From Chryseobacterium carnipullorum (lineage in GTDB: Bacteria; Bacteroidota; Bacteroidia; Flavobacteriales; Weeksellaceae), in assembly GCF_900142785.1 (NCBI RefSeq), contig NZ_FRCD01000001.1, forward strand, positions 1 through 64,000: DNA of 64,000 bases. Reading direction: 5' to 3'. Below are positions 17,580 through 25,094 of the stretch, in pieces. The first letter of the stretch is position 1, and each line of letters starts with the position of its first letter. Made by a program: the position numbers and the translations under genes. The notes beneath the pieces are model-generated. The model ran no database searches, was not told the origin of the DNA, and saw only the letters and a program-made list of their open reading frames with translations.

Positions 17580-17717
17580 TTAAAGAACTGATGCTTCCAG
17601 TCTAACATCTGCTCTGTTTCCATTGCATCTGTCAACATCCAGAGAAACTACTGAAGTTTCGAATCTTTCTTCCAGCTCGATGATAGAGATAGAATTAGTT
17701 AAATTCTTGTTTTCCAT
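17580..17717 (-). CDS. Precursor peptide D (fourth of four tandem copies)
   Basis: This 45-residue peptide has the leader MENKNLTNSISIIELEERF (residues 1-19), then ETSVVSLD (20-27). The variable end is V28-D-R30-C31-N-G-N34-R35-A-D-V-R39-L-E-A-S-V-L45. Arginines sit at 30, 35 and 39 and there is a single Cys31. The leader is nearly identical in all four copies, while residues 28-35 and 44-45 vary, which is typical of a leader plus core design. It is the copy next to the attenuator and the M50 gene. It carries a DV-D variant where copies A and B have DA-E. Confidence 0.8.
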   Translation of the reverse strand: MENKNLTNSISIIELEERFETSVVSLDVDRCNGNRADVRLEASVL

Positions 17718-17779
17718 GAGAATTGAATTTTAAAGGTTAATATTTAATTTTTATTAAAGGTGACTTTCATCAAGTCTTA

Positions 17780-17917
17780 CTAGCTAATTGAAGCTTCCAA
17801 TCTAACATCTGCTCTGTTATCATTGCATCTGTCCATATCTAAAGAAACAACCGAAGTTTCGAATCTCTCTTCCAGCTCAACGATAGAGATAGAATTAGTT
17901 AAATTCTTGTTTTTCAT
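17780..17917 (-). CDS. Precursor peptide C (third tandem copy)
   Basis: This 45-residue peptide has the leader MKNKNLTNSISIVELEERF. The variable end is M28-D-R30-C31-N-D-N34-R35-A-D-V-R39-L-E-A-S-I-S45, with Arg at 30, 35 and 39. It starts 200 nt upstream of copy D's start and ends with TAG rather than TAA. Its final residues (I-S) differ from the A-L or V-L ends of the others. Confidence 0.8.
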   Translation of the reverse strand: MKNKNLTNSISIVELEERFETSVVSLDMDRCNDNRADVRLEASIS

Positions 17918-17973
17918 CAGAATTAAATTTTAAGGATTAATATTAGTTTTTTAATCAGAAGACTATGATCATC

Positions 17974-18111
17974 TTAAAGTGCAGATGCCTCCAGTCTTAC
18001 GTCTGCTGTGTTACGGCTGCATCTTTCAGCATCCAGAGAAACAACAGAAGTTTCGAATCTTTCTTCCAGCTCAACGATAGAGATAGAATTAGACAAATTC
18101 TTGTTTTTCAT
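17974..18111 (-). CDS. Precursor peptide B (second tandem copy)
   Basis: This 45-residue peptide has the leader MKNKNLSNSISIVELEERF. The variable end is A28-E-R30-C31-S-R33-N34-T-A-D-V-R39-L-E-A-S-A-L45, with Arg at 30, 33 and 39. The predicted core is identical to copy A. It has Ser7 where the others have Thr7. Confidence 0.8.
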   Translation of the reverse strand: MKNKNLSNSISIVELEERFETSVVSLDAERCSRNTADVRLEASAL

Positions 18112-18166
18112 GAGAATTTAAATTTTAAGGTTAATATTAGTTTTTGATCAGAAGACGATGATCATC

Positions 18167-18304
18167 TTAAAGTGCAGATGCCTCTAATCTTACGTCTGCT
18201 GTGTTACGGCTGCATCTTTCAGCATCCAGAGAAACAACAGAAGTTTCGAATCTTTCTTCCAGCTCAACGATAGAGATAGAATTAGTTAAATTTTTGTTTT
18301 CCAT
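18167..18304 (-). CDS. Precursor peptide A (first tandem copy)
   Basis: This 45-residue peptide has the leader MENKNLTNSISIVELEERF. Its predicted core is identical to copy B (Arg at 30, 33 and 39; Cys31). It is the first copy transcribed, about 250 nt after the ACP stop. A promoter-like sequence lies just upstream at 18346-18373. The hydrophobic/acidic ISIVELEERF helix is the likely recognition element for the PqqD-like domains encoded downstream (inference). Confidence 0.8.
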   Translation of the reverse strand: MENKNLTNSISIVELEERFETSVVSLDAERCSRNTADVRLEASAL

Positions 18305-18345
18305 GAGAAATTAAATTTAAATGGGGTTAATAATATTCTTGAAGT

Positions 18346-18373
18346 CAAACATGACTTGTAAAAAGTCCTTCAA
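18346..18373 (-). promoter_or_regulatory. Possible internal promoter of the peptide array
   Basis: On the minus strand TTG (18371-18373), a 17-nt spacer and CATGTTTG (18346-18353) differ from TAnnTTTG at one position. It would start transcription about 35 nt before peptide A. The region between ACP and peptide A also holds a small palindrome (atgct aaaa agcat, 18407-18420). Confidence 0.3.
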
Positions 18374-18550
18374 TTTTAAAATTGATAGCATATCTATATC
18401 CGTCCCATGCTAAAAAGCATAGAGAAATACAATTCTTAAAATATAAATGAGGGTGATTTCCGCTTATGGAAATATTGAATTTTGAACTTCCGTCTTCAAC
18501 TTAATGGGCAAGCTGAATATTTTCCGGAAAGAGATTGCAAGAGTGGCAGT

Positions 18551-18844
18551 CTAGTTTTCAACCTTCTCTTCTATCAGGTTTCCTTTTTCGATAACCAGAT
18601 CAGCCAAAGAATTAATATTCATGAATGTCTGCTCATTAAATTCCGAAGGATCTATATTATACTTTTCAGACAATACGGTCGCTATTTCCAGAACAACCAG
18701 CGAATCCTGAATGATCCCGGTTTCAGGATCGTCTTCACTCCCGAAAAGGCTTTTTTCGTTGTCAATCTGATCCGATGTCATATCCAGTTTCAGCACATCA
18801 ATGATAATCTCTTTAATTTCTTTTTTGATTAAATCTGTTTCCAT
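18551..18844 (-). CDS. Acyl carrier protein
   Basis: This 97-residue acidic protein has the ACP four-helix pattern. The phosphopantetheine attachment serine is Ser48 in GIIQDSLVVLEI, which fits the D-S-L consensus. It is the only ACP in the cluster and starts 4 nt after the ketosynthase stop. It would carry the growing chain for the KS/CLF, KR and DH encoded next to it, after activation by the operon's phosphopantetheinyl transferase. Confidence 0.88.
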   Translation of the reverse strand: METDLIKKEIKEIIIDVLKLDMTSDQIDNEKSLFGSEDDPETGIIQDSLVVLEIATVLSEKYNIDPSEFNEQTFMNINSLADLVIEKGNLIEEKVEN

Positions 18845-18848
18845 ATTC

Positions 18849-20075
18849 TTAATTTTTTTTTAATATTAAACTTGTCATACATCCACCGAATGCAAATGAA
18901 TTAGAGATGGCTGTATTGATTTTTTCTTTTACGGCTTTGCGTGGAATCACTACATTTTCAGGGGTATCGATCATCATGTGATCATCCGGCAGTAAATTGG
19001 GCGGAACAAATGAATGGTTCATGGCCAGTATCGTAAGGGCTGCTTCCATAGCTCCGGCAGCTCCGAGGCAATGACCGGTCTGGCTTTTGGTGGAACTGAT
19101 GAAGAGAACATCCTTTTTATCTCCCTGATCCAGCAGTTTGCTGATCCCGAGAAGCTCACTTCCATCGTTGGTAGGTGTTGCGGTACCGTGGGCATTAATA
19201 TAATCTATATCATTGATGGTGATGCCCCCTCTCTTCAAGGCGCCATCCATACAGTTATACACTGTGCTTCCATCAGATTTTAAAGCTGTAGGATGATGTG
19301 CTTCATTCATAAAGTAATAAGACAATACTTCTGCGTAGATCTCTTTTTTATTTTCTATAGCGTGATCGTAATCTTCAAGAACCAAAAATACAGAACCATC
19401 TCCCAGCATCAGTCCGTCTCTTGTTTTGGAGAAAGGGGTACAGTATGTTTTAGATAAGGCATGAAGGCAGTTGAATCCAGAAAAAGCGAGTTCTGAAAAA
19501 ATATCAACTCCTCCTGCTATCACTGTCTTATACTTTCCGGTTCTTATAAGATCCAGCCCTCTCCCTATGGAATTGGCACTGGCCGAGCAGGCTGTAGAAA
19601 TGGTAGAAGACTGACCTCTGATCCCGAAATGCTTGCATATATCTCCGGTAATTGTCTGCACGGAATGAGATGAGAGGTAAAGCAGTTCGTCGGTAAGTTC
19701 AAGAGTAGAGATAAATTCTTTATAATACTCTGTAAAACTATGTCCTGAGCCTATTGAAGAGCCTACAACCAGGGCAGCGTCTTTCAGCTCCGCCTTGGTA
19801 AGCCGTGCATCTTTTACGGCTTCATCAATACTGTGTACAGCACAGCTGAATTGAATAGTCTTGTCGTCTTTTGATATTTCATTCAGGTACTCATGATCTA
19901 TACAGAAGGCTTTATCATTTCTGTAAAACTTATGATTGACATCAAATCTCTTTATATTTCTTGTACAAAGCTCGTTATCCGTGAGAGCATTGATGTGATC
20001 TGCCTTATTCTTTCCTAAAGAACTTAGCATTCCTATTCCCGTAACTACAACTCTTTTTTTATTAATTTCGCTCAT
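18849..20075 (-). CDS. Beta-ketoacyl-ACP synthase (type II PKS KS)
   Basis: This 408-residue KAS-II-type enzyme has a complete active site: Cys163 in TACSAS, His296 in NAHGTATPTND, Lys330 in SSTKSQTGH and His335 in the same block. It condenses malonyl-ACP with the growing chain. Together with the adjacent Cys-lacking homologue it forms the KS/CLF pair of a type II polyketide synthase. The adjacent KR and DH imply a reduced or polyene chain rather than an aromatic polyketide (inference). Confidence 0.9.
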   Translation of the reverse strand: MSEINKKRVVVTGIGMLSSLGKNKADHINALTDNELCTRNIKRFDVNHKFYRNDKAFCIDHEYLNEISKDDKTIQFSCAVHSIDEAVKDARLTKAELKDAALVVGSSIGSGHSFTEYYKEFISTLELTDELLYLSSHSVQTITGDICKHFGIRGQSSTISTACSASANSIGRGLDLIRTGKYKTVIAGGVDIFSELAFSGFNCLHALSKTYCTPFSKTRDGLMLGDGSVFLVLEDYDHAIENKKEIYAEVLSYYFMNEAHHPTALKSDGSTVYNCMDGALKRGGITINDIDYINAHGTATPTNDGSELLGISKLLDQGDKKDVLFISSTKSQTGHCLGAAGAMEAALTILAMNHSFVPPNLLPDDHMMIDTPENVVIPRKAVKEKINTAISNSFAFGGCMTSLILKKN

Positions 20076-20111
20076 ATGGTCATATCAATAGATTACTTAC
20101 CCTTCTAATTT

Positions 20112-20858
20112 TTATCCTGTAATACCTCCGTCCACAATGATTTCCTGTCCGGTAAGGTATTCCGGAGAAGAACTTCCCAGATAGTGTGCTACGTCTGCAA
20201 TCTCTTCCGGCATTCCCATTCTTTTATAGATGCTGTTGTCTATTCTCATTTTCAGGTATTTTTCCGGAACGTCATTGGTGCTTTCTGTGCTTACAAAGCC
20301 TGGTGCTACAGAGTTGATAATAATTCCCATCCCTCCTACTTCTTTTACGATCGATTTAGAGAAACCGATGATCGCTCCTTTAGAGGCTGCGTAAGGTGAA
20401 TGTCCTGGATTACCCTTTGTTCCTGCAATAGAGGTAATGTTGACAATACGCCCTCCTTTGTTTCGGATAAATATGGGCAGTACTTCCCTCACCGCGTTCA
20501 CTACAGACATCAGATTCATTGACAGTATTTCCTGGAAATATTCATTGCTGCAGAACATAAAAGGTTTAAGTTTCCCGTGACCCCCTACATTATTGATCAG
20601 GGCAGAGAGGGAAGAAAATTCTTCTTTGTTCTCTTTAAAAAGTCTTTTAACATCAGCAGCATCAGCCATATCACATTTGTAGCTTTTTGCCGGTGGGCAT
20701 TTGTAATTCTCATTAATATATTTAACAAGTTCAAGCGCTTCCTGATCACTACTTTTATATGTAAATAAAACTTCACATCCTTCCTTTGCAAATTTCAGGG
20801 CTATACTCTTCCCTATTCCTCTGGAACCACCAGATATCAGTACTTTTTTTGCTGTCAT
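20112..20858 (-). CDS. FabG-like 3-oxoacyl-ACP reductase (KR)
   Basis: This 248-residue short-chain dehydrogenase has the NAD(P)-binding GGSRGIG (11-16 region) and NNVGG (89-93). The catalytic residues are Asn115, Ser143, Tyr156 and Lys160 (YAASK), and it has the PGFVSTEST segment and a C-terminal GQEIIVDGGITG typical of FabG. It would reduce the beta-keto group made by KS/CLF. Its start overlaps the CLF stop by 4 nt. Confidence 0.9.
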   Translation of the reverse strand: MTAKKVLISGGSRGIGKSIALKFAKEGCEVLFTYKSSDQEALELVKYINENYKCPPAKSYKCDMADAADVKRLFKENKEEFSSLSALINNVGGHGKLKPFMFCSNEYFQEILSMNLMSVVNAVREVLPIFIRNKGGRIVNITSIAGTKGNPGHSPYAASKGAIIGFSKSIVKEVGGMGIIINSVAPGFVSTESTNDVPEKYLKMRIDNSIYKRMGMPEEIADVAHYLGSSSPEYLTGQEIIVDGGITG

Positions 20859-22039
20859 TGGTATTTTTTTAATAGTAAAACTGTATTATTTCCTCCTAAT
20901 GAATAGTTGTGAACCAGCGTAAAACTGTTTTCGTGGTCCGGTGATACGCCAAGTGAAATATTATGGGGAATATCTTCTATGCTTACATATTCTGAAGGCT
21001 TGTAAGGTTCGGTAACAAACGGAGCGATAACATTCAGGTTGCTGAAACCTGACAGCCCTTCTCCCAGGAGCAATTTAATATTGCTGTAATTGAATTTGTA
21101 AGGAAGAGGTTTTAATGCCATAAATTCATATTTTTTAATCTGCCAGGGGAGACATGATGTTCCCAGGATATTAATGGAGGCTTCTTTTTTGATTTCATTG
21201 TTCTGCAATATCTTCTCTACGTTGAACCTGAGCTCTTCCGCATCTCTTTCGAAAATAGTATACGAAGAGGTAGAGTCCATATAAGAATGATAATCAATTA
21301 TTTCACCATATATTTTAGCATTTCTCTTCAGAGCGGACTCCAGCGTTTCTATCACTACAAATCCTGCAGATTCGCTGAAAATATTCTTATTGTCTGCATT
21401 CATCATATCTTCCTGCATGGAAGCACCGGTAGCTTCTACTGCCTTCTTTTTCTTTTCAAGATTAAAAAGAGTAAGCTCCTTGATCTCATCCACTCCTCCG
21501 CAAATCACAATATCACAATGTCCGTTCCTGATGAGGTCAATTCCATATACCATACTTTCTTCTCCGTACACGAAAGAGCTTGGACCTTTTATTTTAAATG
21601 CTCTCGAAACATCTCCCAGCACACTGTTTGATGTTGCCTTCGAAAAATTAAACGGGCTAAGCCTGTCCGGACCCTTGGTAAAAAGGGTGGTAAGAAAGTT
21701 CTGGATTTCGGCGCTGGGTCCCAGCGTATTGGTAATGATCAGTCCCGTGTTATCCAGCAAATCACTTTCGTACAAATTCGCATCATGCAATGCATTGATG
21801 CAGGCTTTCATAGCAATACTTGAAAGCTGATTGGGAAACGGAGCCTTCATAGGCAGATATTTGCTGATATCTATTGCCGGAATCTGACCGAAATAAATAT
21901 CTCCGATATCATACTTAGTCCAAGAATGATCACTTGAAAATGAAAAAGCCCTCTTGGAAATGCTTTCTGCAAAATCCTGGTTCTCCAATCCTTTTGGAGT
22001 AACGGCTCCCCAACCTGTAAAAACGATTCTCTTTTCCAA
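20855..22039 (-). CDS. Chain-length-factor-like ketosynthase homologue
   Basis: This 394-residue protein has the thiolase fold but no KS active site. The cysteine position is Glu161 in SSFVYGEESMVYG, the HGT motif is replaced by ILGTSCLPW, and the second His block (TGH) is absent. Loss of all three catalytic positions with retention of length is the signature of a CLF, the non-catalytic partner that sets chain length. In classical aromatic systems the Cys is replaced by Gln; Glu is unusual. It sits between DH and KR in the operon. Confidence 0.85.
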   Translation of the reverse strand: MEKRIVFTGWGAVTPKGLENQDFAESISKRAFSFSSDHSWTKYDIGDIYFGQIPAIDISKYLPMKAPFPNQLSSIAMKACINALHDANLYESDLLDNTGLIITNTLGPSAEIQNFLTTLFTKGPDRLSPFNFSKATSNSVLGDVSRAFKIKGPSSFVYGEESMVYGIDLIRNGHCDIVICGGVDEIKELTLFNLEKKKKAVEATGASMQEDMMNADNKNIFSESAGFVVIETLESALKRNAKIYGEIIDYHSYMDSTSSYTIFERDAEELRFNVEKILQNNEIKKEASINILGTSCLPWQIKKYEFMALKPLPYKFNYSNIKLLLGEGLSGFSNLNVIAPFVTEPYKPSEYVSIEDIPHNISLGVSPDHENSFTLVHNYSLGGNNTVLLLKKYQ

Positions 22040-22046
22040 AATTCAA

Positions 22047-22475
22047 TTATTTTAAAACTAATTCTGCAAGGCAGACTACTTTATCTTCTGAGGTCACTTC
22101 ACATTCAAAGGTGTAAAACCCCATAATGATGGACTTTAACTTTGATGAAATTCTTAATCTTTGTTCCGGGTATACTTCCTGGTTAAATGTTGTGTTTTTA
22201 ATTTTTATAGCTCTACCAAGAATGGAACCCGGAACTTTTGAATATTCAAGATTAAGACGAATAAATAATCCGCAAGTCTGAAACATCGTTTCTACCAGTA
22301 TAACTCCCGGAGTTATCGGGTTTCCTTCAAAATGTCCCTTAAAAAAATAATTATCTTCTTTAAAAAATGCTTCTGAAACCAGATGGGTATTGGGTTCGAA
22401 TTCAACTATTTTCTCAACCAACAGCATGGGCGGTCTATGCGGCAACAGTTGTGAGGGTGAAGGAAAGTTTTTCAT
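22047..22475 (-). CDS. FabZ-like hot-dog dehydratase (DH)
   Basis: This 142-residue single hot-dog domain is FabZ-like: LLPHRPPMLLVEKI at the start, then GHFEGNPITPGVILVE with the catalytic His48 and Glu62. The start at 22475 was chosen because the family begins just before LPHRPPM; the in-frame upstream extension (to 22535) would overlap the phosphopantetheinyl transferase gene and looks non-homologous. It would dehydrate the beta-hydroxyacyl-ACP made by KR. No enoyl reductase is present, so double bonds should remain (inference). Confidence 0.85.
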   Translation of the reverse strand: MKNFPSPSQLLPHRPPMLLVEKIVEFEPNTHLVSEAFFKEDNYFFKGHFEGNPITPGVILVETMFQTCGLFIRLNLEYSKVPGSILGRAIKIKNTTFNQEVYPEQRLRISSKLKSIIMGFYTFECEVTSEDKVVCLAELVLK

Positions 22476-22494
22476 ATAATGGTATTGATTTTTT

Positions 22495-22986
22495 TTATTT
22501 TTTATTACAAATAGCACAGGCATACTCATCATCAATGTTAATCTCTTTAAAATACACTGAGCTGATATCTATTTCACTTTGGTAGGCGTTAATAAGTTTT
22601 AGTTTTAATAATTTCACCATTGCTTCCAGCTTTACCCAGTCATTCACATTATGCACCGGCATTATATGTCCGTAAAGCCTGTTAATAAACGGGTAACACT
22701 TTTGATTGATTTCTCTTTTCCATTCAATATCGATTCCTATCGGTCTCAAAGAAACAGCACAGATAACCAGATGACGTGAATGGGAAATGCTTATATAATA
22801 TTCAGAGTCTTTAATAAAAGGTTCTCCGTTATTTCCTTTTTCAATCATAATCTTCTTTCCGAAAAAGGAACTCACTAAATCCTCTGCAACTCCTGTTTTT
22901 GTTTCCTCACTATAGGTATACAAGAGATAAATATTATTTGGTAAACTGATGACTTTCATTCTGCAGCATGACTTCAATATGATCAA
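22495..22986 (-). CDS. Short 4'-phosphopantetheinyl transferase
   Basis: This 163-residue protein (start possibly at Met10, 22959) has the Sfp-type motifs GIDIE (84-88) with the magnesium ligands Asp86 and Glu88, and WVKLEA (117-122) with Glu121. It also has the ISISHS block (65-70). It is shorter than Sfp, as are other cluster-dedicated enzymes. It would activate the operon's ACP. It overlaps the ligase gene. Confidence 0.85.
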   Translation of the reverse strand: MIILKSCCRMKVISLPNNIYLLYTYSEETKTGVAEDLVSSFFGKKIMIEKGNNGEPFIKDSEYYISISHSRHLVICAVSLRPIGIDIEWKREINQKCYPFINRLYGHIMPVHNVNDWVKLEAMVKLLKLKLINAYQSEIDISSVYFKEINIDDEYACAICNKK

Positions 22987-24325
22987 GCATCCCTGAATCT
23001 ATACGACCGGATAAAATAGAGCTGAAATCGGTGTTGGAAAATGTCCTTTTGGAATTAACCCATAAATTGATCGACAGCCGGTCATTTTTCATTGCCGTAT
23101 TTACCTTCAGAAGACTTGGAATATTATTAAAAAAGAGGTCCTGAATTTCAAAATCCCAAATCTTAAATGGACTGAAGTAATCTGAATTCCTTCCGATGAT
23201 ATAAAATTTTTCATTCTCAATATACACGAGATCTGAGGTCAGCACTTTGTTGGGATCTCCCATATATTCGCTCCCATTCAGGTATCCGTTAAAAACCGAA
23301 GGCGTGTTAATCGTAAGGCTGTAGATGTCCTTCTGATGATATGTGGCAAAAAAAACATCTTTTTCCAGGGAAATATTTTCCAAAGGGACTCCCAGATAAT
23401 TCGGTTCAAAATCTTCCTTATCCGAGTATCTGATCTTATAGGTAGCTACTCTAGGCCCTGCTTCTGATGTACCATAGGTTTTGTAATAGGAAGGAACAGG
23501 AAACTGACCTGTAAACTTCAGAAAACATGTTTTCCCTATGTAACCTCCTCCTATACTTATAAATTCCAAAGTTCTGCATGCATCACCAAGCTTTACATTG
23601 TAGGCCAGTAAAGTCCTTAGAAGTGTGGGCGTAATAAAAAAATTGGTTGCATTGTATTTTTCTATATATGAAACTAAATTCAGAGCAATAAATTTATAAG
23701 ATGACAGAATTAAGTTTCCTCCCGACAAGAGATGAGAAAAGAACTGTGCTACCAAAGCATATGAATAATACAACGGCAGGCATACAATACTGGTATGGCT
23801 ACTGCTGATCTCCAGAGAACTTACATTAGACCTGATATTCTGCAATATACTATTCGAAGAATGCATAATGTATTTCCTTACTTTTGTGGTTCCGGAACTT
23901 GACAATACTACAGAGGTATTTTTAAGCGGCCTGTCCCGGTGATCATTTCTTATAAGTATATCCCCATATGGAGTTTTGTGTAGTTCGTAATCAAAATCAA
24001 AGGGAATACAAGAGTTATCCTGTGTAATAATTGAGTAAAAAAACGGAACTCCCTCCAGGTTTTCTTTTGTACATTCAATCAGGAGCACACAGCCGCCTTT
24101 CTTCAGGATCAATAAATAAAGAATAATCAAATTTATTGTATTACCCTGATAGTCTATAACAAACAACTTATTTTCAAAATCAGTCTCTGAAAAATTCTTT
24201 TCCAAAGATTCAACTTCCAATAATATTTCAAGATAGGTCATCTTTCTATTATTAAAATCAAGAATCCAAGAACCTGAATGGGTCAGCAGGCTGGTATGAA
24301 TTTCATTCCACAGCGAGCTCATCAC
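22934..24325 (-). CDS. Acyl-AMP ligase (AMP-binding enzyme)
   Basis: This 463-residue adenylate-forming enzyme has the P-loop LSSSGTTKVRK (141-151), a later YGTSEAGPR motif, and a C-terminal subdomain with a VYIENEKFYIIGRNSDYF region. The conserved core is present, but the protein is shorter than standalone acyl-CoA synthetases (about 550 residues). It probably activates the starter acid and loads it onto the ACP (inference). It overlaps the small upstream gene by 4 nt. Confidence 0.85.
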   Translation of the reverse strand: MMSSLWNEIHTSLLTHSGSWILDFNNRKMTYLEILLEVESLEKNFSETDFENKLFVIDYQGNTINLIILYLLILKKGGCVLLIECTKENLEGVPFFYSIITQDNSCIPFDFDYELHKTPYGDILIRNDHRDRPLKNTSVVLSSSGTTKVRKYIMHSSNSILQNIRSNVSSLEISSSHTSIVCLPLYYSYALVAQFFSHLLSGGNLILSSYKFIALNLVSYIEKYNATNFFITPTLLRTLLAYNVKLGDACRTLEFISIGGGYIGKTCFLKFTGQFPVPSYYKTYGTSEAGPRVATYKIRYSDKEDFEPNYLGVPLENISLEKDVFFATYHQKDIYSLTINTPSVFNGYLNGSEYMGDPNKVLTSDLVYIENEKFYIIGRNSDYFSPFKIWDFEIQDLFFNNIPSLLKVNTAMKNDRLSINLWVNSKRTFSNTDFSSILSGRIDSGMLDHIEVMLQNESHQFTK

Positions 24326-24735
24326 TCTGTTTTTAGTAAAACGTTAGTAATAAATTTCTTATAATCACTGCTGAAAGGTTTTTCATCAAGACTCGCTACC
24401 TGCGCTTCCAGTTCTTTTTTGTCTTGAATGATATTTTGGGAAAAACCCAGCCCTCTTGGAATATTGCTTTCGATAAGGTATCTCAGGAATACTACTTCAT
24501 ATCTGTTTTCTGCATCTGCACTTTCTACTGCAGAGGTGATCTCTTTATTGAAAGTTGACAGGTACTGTATTTTTTTCAGCGGGCTGATAACAGTTTTTGC
24601 TCTGTATGCATTGGCTACAGCACCAAATGAAACATTTAAGCAGTTACCCTTATCCAGGTTTTCAGCTGAAGCAATAAATTTTTTGATTTCTTTTTTATTG
24701 CCTTCTCTACAATTAATTAATAGATCTCTGATCAT
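24322..24735 (-). CDS. Small unknown protein, first gene of the PKS/peptide operon
   Basis: This 137-residue protein is predicted helical and has no signal peptide. No family was recognised. It is translationally coupled (4-nt overlap) to the acyl-AMP ligase, which suggests a function in the polyketide pathway. Notable features are conserved-looking Cys residues at about 9 and 33 and a Ser/Ala-rich centre. Confidence 0.6.
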   Translation of the reverse strand: MIRDLLINCREGNKKEIKKFIASAENLDKGNCLNVSFGAVANAYRAKTVISPLKKIQYLSTFNKEITSAVESADAENRYEVVFLRYLIESNIPRGLGFSQNIIQDKKELEAQVASLDEKPFSSDYKKFITNVLLKTE

Positions 24736-24965
24736 GCGTAGATATTTTAAAATTGGACATCTTTTACTTACAGCGGGTGACTCTTGACATTTGATATTTT
24801 CCTTAAAAAATTTTGTTATTAAAAGAAGATTTTCAAACTTTTATCAGAACAACTGTATTGGCTCATACAGTTTTGGGATCACCTTTGCTGATTCGTGTTC
24901 TATATTTTTAATTTTCCATGTTGTTGGGATGGGAAAGAAAAAAATATTTGTGTTTTTCTCTGAGA

Positions 24966-24992
24966 CAAACTTAGATAAGATTCGAACTCAAA
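24966..24992 (-). promoter_or_regulatory. Candidate main promoter of the PKS/peptide operon
   Basis: On the minus strand TAAGTTTG (24966-24973) is an exact TAnnTTTG match. A TTTG lies upstream at 24989-24992, but the spacer of 15 nt is shorter than normal, as expected for an activator-dependent promoter. The leader would be about 220 nt. The shared palindromic motif (25012-25031) lies upstream at about -53 to -72. Confidence 0.4.
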
Positions 24993-25011
24993 AAAAACAA
25001 TAGATGCCGGG

Positions 25012-25031
25012 ATTTATAAATCCACTCTATG
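25012..25031. promoter_or_regulatory. Shared operator-like motif, copy 1
   Basis: The 20-bp sequence starting with the palindrome ATTTATAAAT and continuing CCACTCTATG is repeated with two differences at 26946-26965 on the other side of the AraC-type regulator gene. A further palindrome (AATTTATAAATT) lies directly beside it at 25032-25043. The position upstream of the operon promoter suits an activator site (inference). Confidence 0.45.
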
Positions 25032-25094
25032 AATTTATAAATTATAAAATTTTAAAACACTAATAAACAGTACATTATAAAACAAATGTGAAAA

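Larger units (their letters stand above)
17580..18310 (-). repeat. Tandem array of four about 195-bp gene-sized repeats
   Basis: The four start codons are at 18304, 18111, 17917 and 17717 (spacings 193, 194 and 200 nt). Coding and intergenic parts are both repeated: between copies there is a conserved ATCAGAAG / GATGATCATC / TTAAAGTGCAGATGCCTC-type stretch, best preserved between A, B and C. This is recent tandem duplication with divergence confined mainly to the predicted core. Confidence 0.85.

Noticed and set aside
17965..18147. Plus-strand frame of 60 codons across the peptide array
   Set aside because: It is the reverse shadow of peptide B and its repeated flanks; the minus-strand frames are repeated with conserved protein sequence and explain the region.
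18520..18832. Plus-strand frame of 116 codons over the ACP
   Set aside because: Antisense shadow of a clear ACP gene with an intact DSL motif.
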